From assembly GCF_023845585.1 (NCBI RefSeq), contig NZ_JAMQHS010000007.1, forward strand, positions 62,001 through 126,000: a stretch of 64,000 bases of DNA, read 5' to 3'. How positions within the stretch are numbered: position 1 is the stretch's first letter; each line of letters begins with the position of its first letter. This DNA comes from Clostridium sp. CMCC3677. GTDB lineage: Bacteria; Bacillota; Clostridia; Clostridiales; Clostridiaceae. Of the stretch, positions 63,934-64,000 are shown piece by piece. Position numbers and translations under genes: made by a program. The notes under the pieces were generated by a model. It was not told the DNA's origin. It worked only from the letters and a program-made list of their open reading frames with translations, and did no database searches.

Positions 63934-64000
63934 TTACTTATTTAGCTTATCATCAAATTTCTCATACATATCTATGAATTCAATAGCAAGAGATTTTACT
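63934..64000 (-). CDS. 3' end of an upstream gene (partial)
   Basis: The frame is open to the right edge and encodes the 21 C-terminal residues VKSLAIEFIDMYEKFDDKLN plus K before TAA. Too short to assign. It lies 68 bases before the MupG-like start and is likely co-transcribed with it; a MurQ, kinase or RpiR-type regulator would be typical company. Confidence 0.5.
   Translation of the reverse strand, partial: VKSLAIEFIDMYEKFDDKLNK

Overview
The window is strongly AT-rich, densely coded and uses A/T-ending codons and strong AGGAGG-type ribosome binding sites. Together with spore-type cell-wall enzymes, BglG/LicT-type antitermination, DUF969/DUF979 genes and a c-di-GMP/chemotaxis gene set, this points to Clostridium sensu stricto (Firmicutes). 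A methyl-accepting chemotaxis receptor and a CheV-type coupling protein suggest a motile species. No rRNA, tRNA, CRISPR array, prophage or intact insertion sequence was recognised. The only mobile-element trace is a short IS-like scar near 50.4-50.6 kb.

Layout. 1-13.9 kb holds housekeeping and signalling genes: the 3' part of an alanine racemase gene, an L,D-transpeptidase, a cysteine synthase-like enzyme, an HD-GYP phosphodiesterase, a small alarmone synthetase, a dicarboxylate/amino-acid symporter beside an AraC regulator, a methyltransferase, CheV, and a Crp/Fnr regulator facing a DUF606 transporter pair. 13.9-29.0 kb is a surface-glycosylation island. It encodes five of the CMP-legionaminic acid enzymes (PtmE-, LegB-, LegC-, LegG-, LegI- and LegF-like proteins, with no PglD-type LegH), two GNAT acetyltransferases, a PIG-L deacetylase, a FemAB-like transferase, a second aminotransferase-like protein and a Maf/DUF115 protein glycosyltransferase. 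Interleaved with these are six small unknown proteins. Four of the six are diverged copies of one carboxypeptidase-regulatory-like beta-sandwich, several rich in Cys, and one is a Cys-free Ser/Thr/Gly-rich 110-residue protein. Two promoters match the SigK consensus here. My main hypothesis is a legionaminic-acid-decorated surface structure, perhaps on the spore, built from these small proteins.

29.4-32.3 kb is a pyroglutamate module: DUF969 and DUF979 membrane proteins, pyroglutamyl peptidase and a gamma-glutamylcyclotransferase-like protein. 32.3-38.4 kb is a ribose operon (rbsK-D-A-C-B with rbsR downstream) with a clear promoter and two operator-like sites. 38.5-43.6 kb carries a His-rich small protein with a likely Cas2/VapD-like fold, a chemoreceptor, a polysaccharide deacetylase, and a siroheme-type reductase fragment with a DUF1858 protein. 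43.6-48.0 kb is a beta-glucoside PTS operon (bglP-bglA-licT) with an RAT antiterminator overlapping a terminator. 48.2-50.4 kb has a small protein, a probable guanidine-IV riboswitch controlling a MATE exporter, and a cold-shock protein.

50.6-64 kb contains an MFS drug exporter, a 607-residue HMA-SafE-cupredoxin copper-handling protein next to a two-component system, a large lipoprotein glycosidase with a second two-component system, and a cell-wall-sugar salvage pair (cellobiose-family PTS EIIC and MupG-like 6-phospho-muramidase). A clipped gene ends the window. Starts were often moved downstream from the longest open frame to the codon with a properly spaced ribosome binding site; each such choice is explained in its entry.
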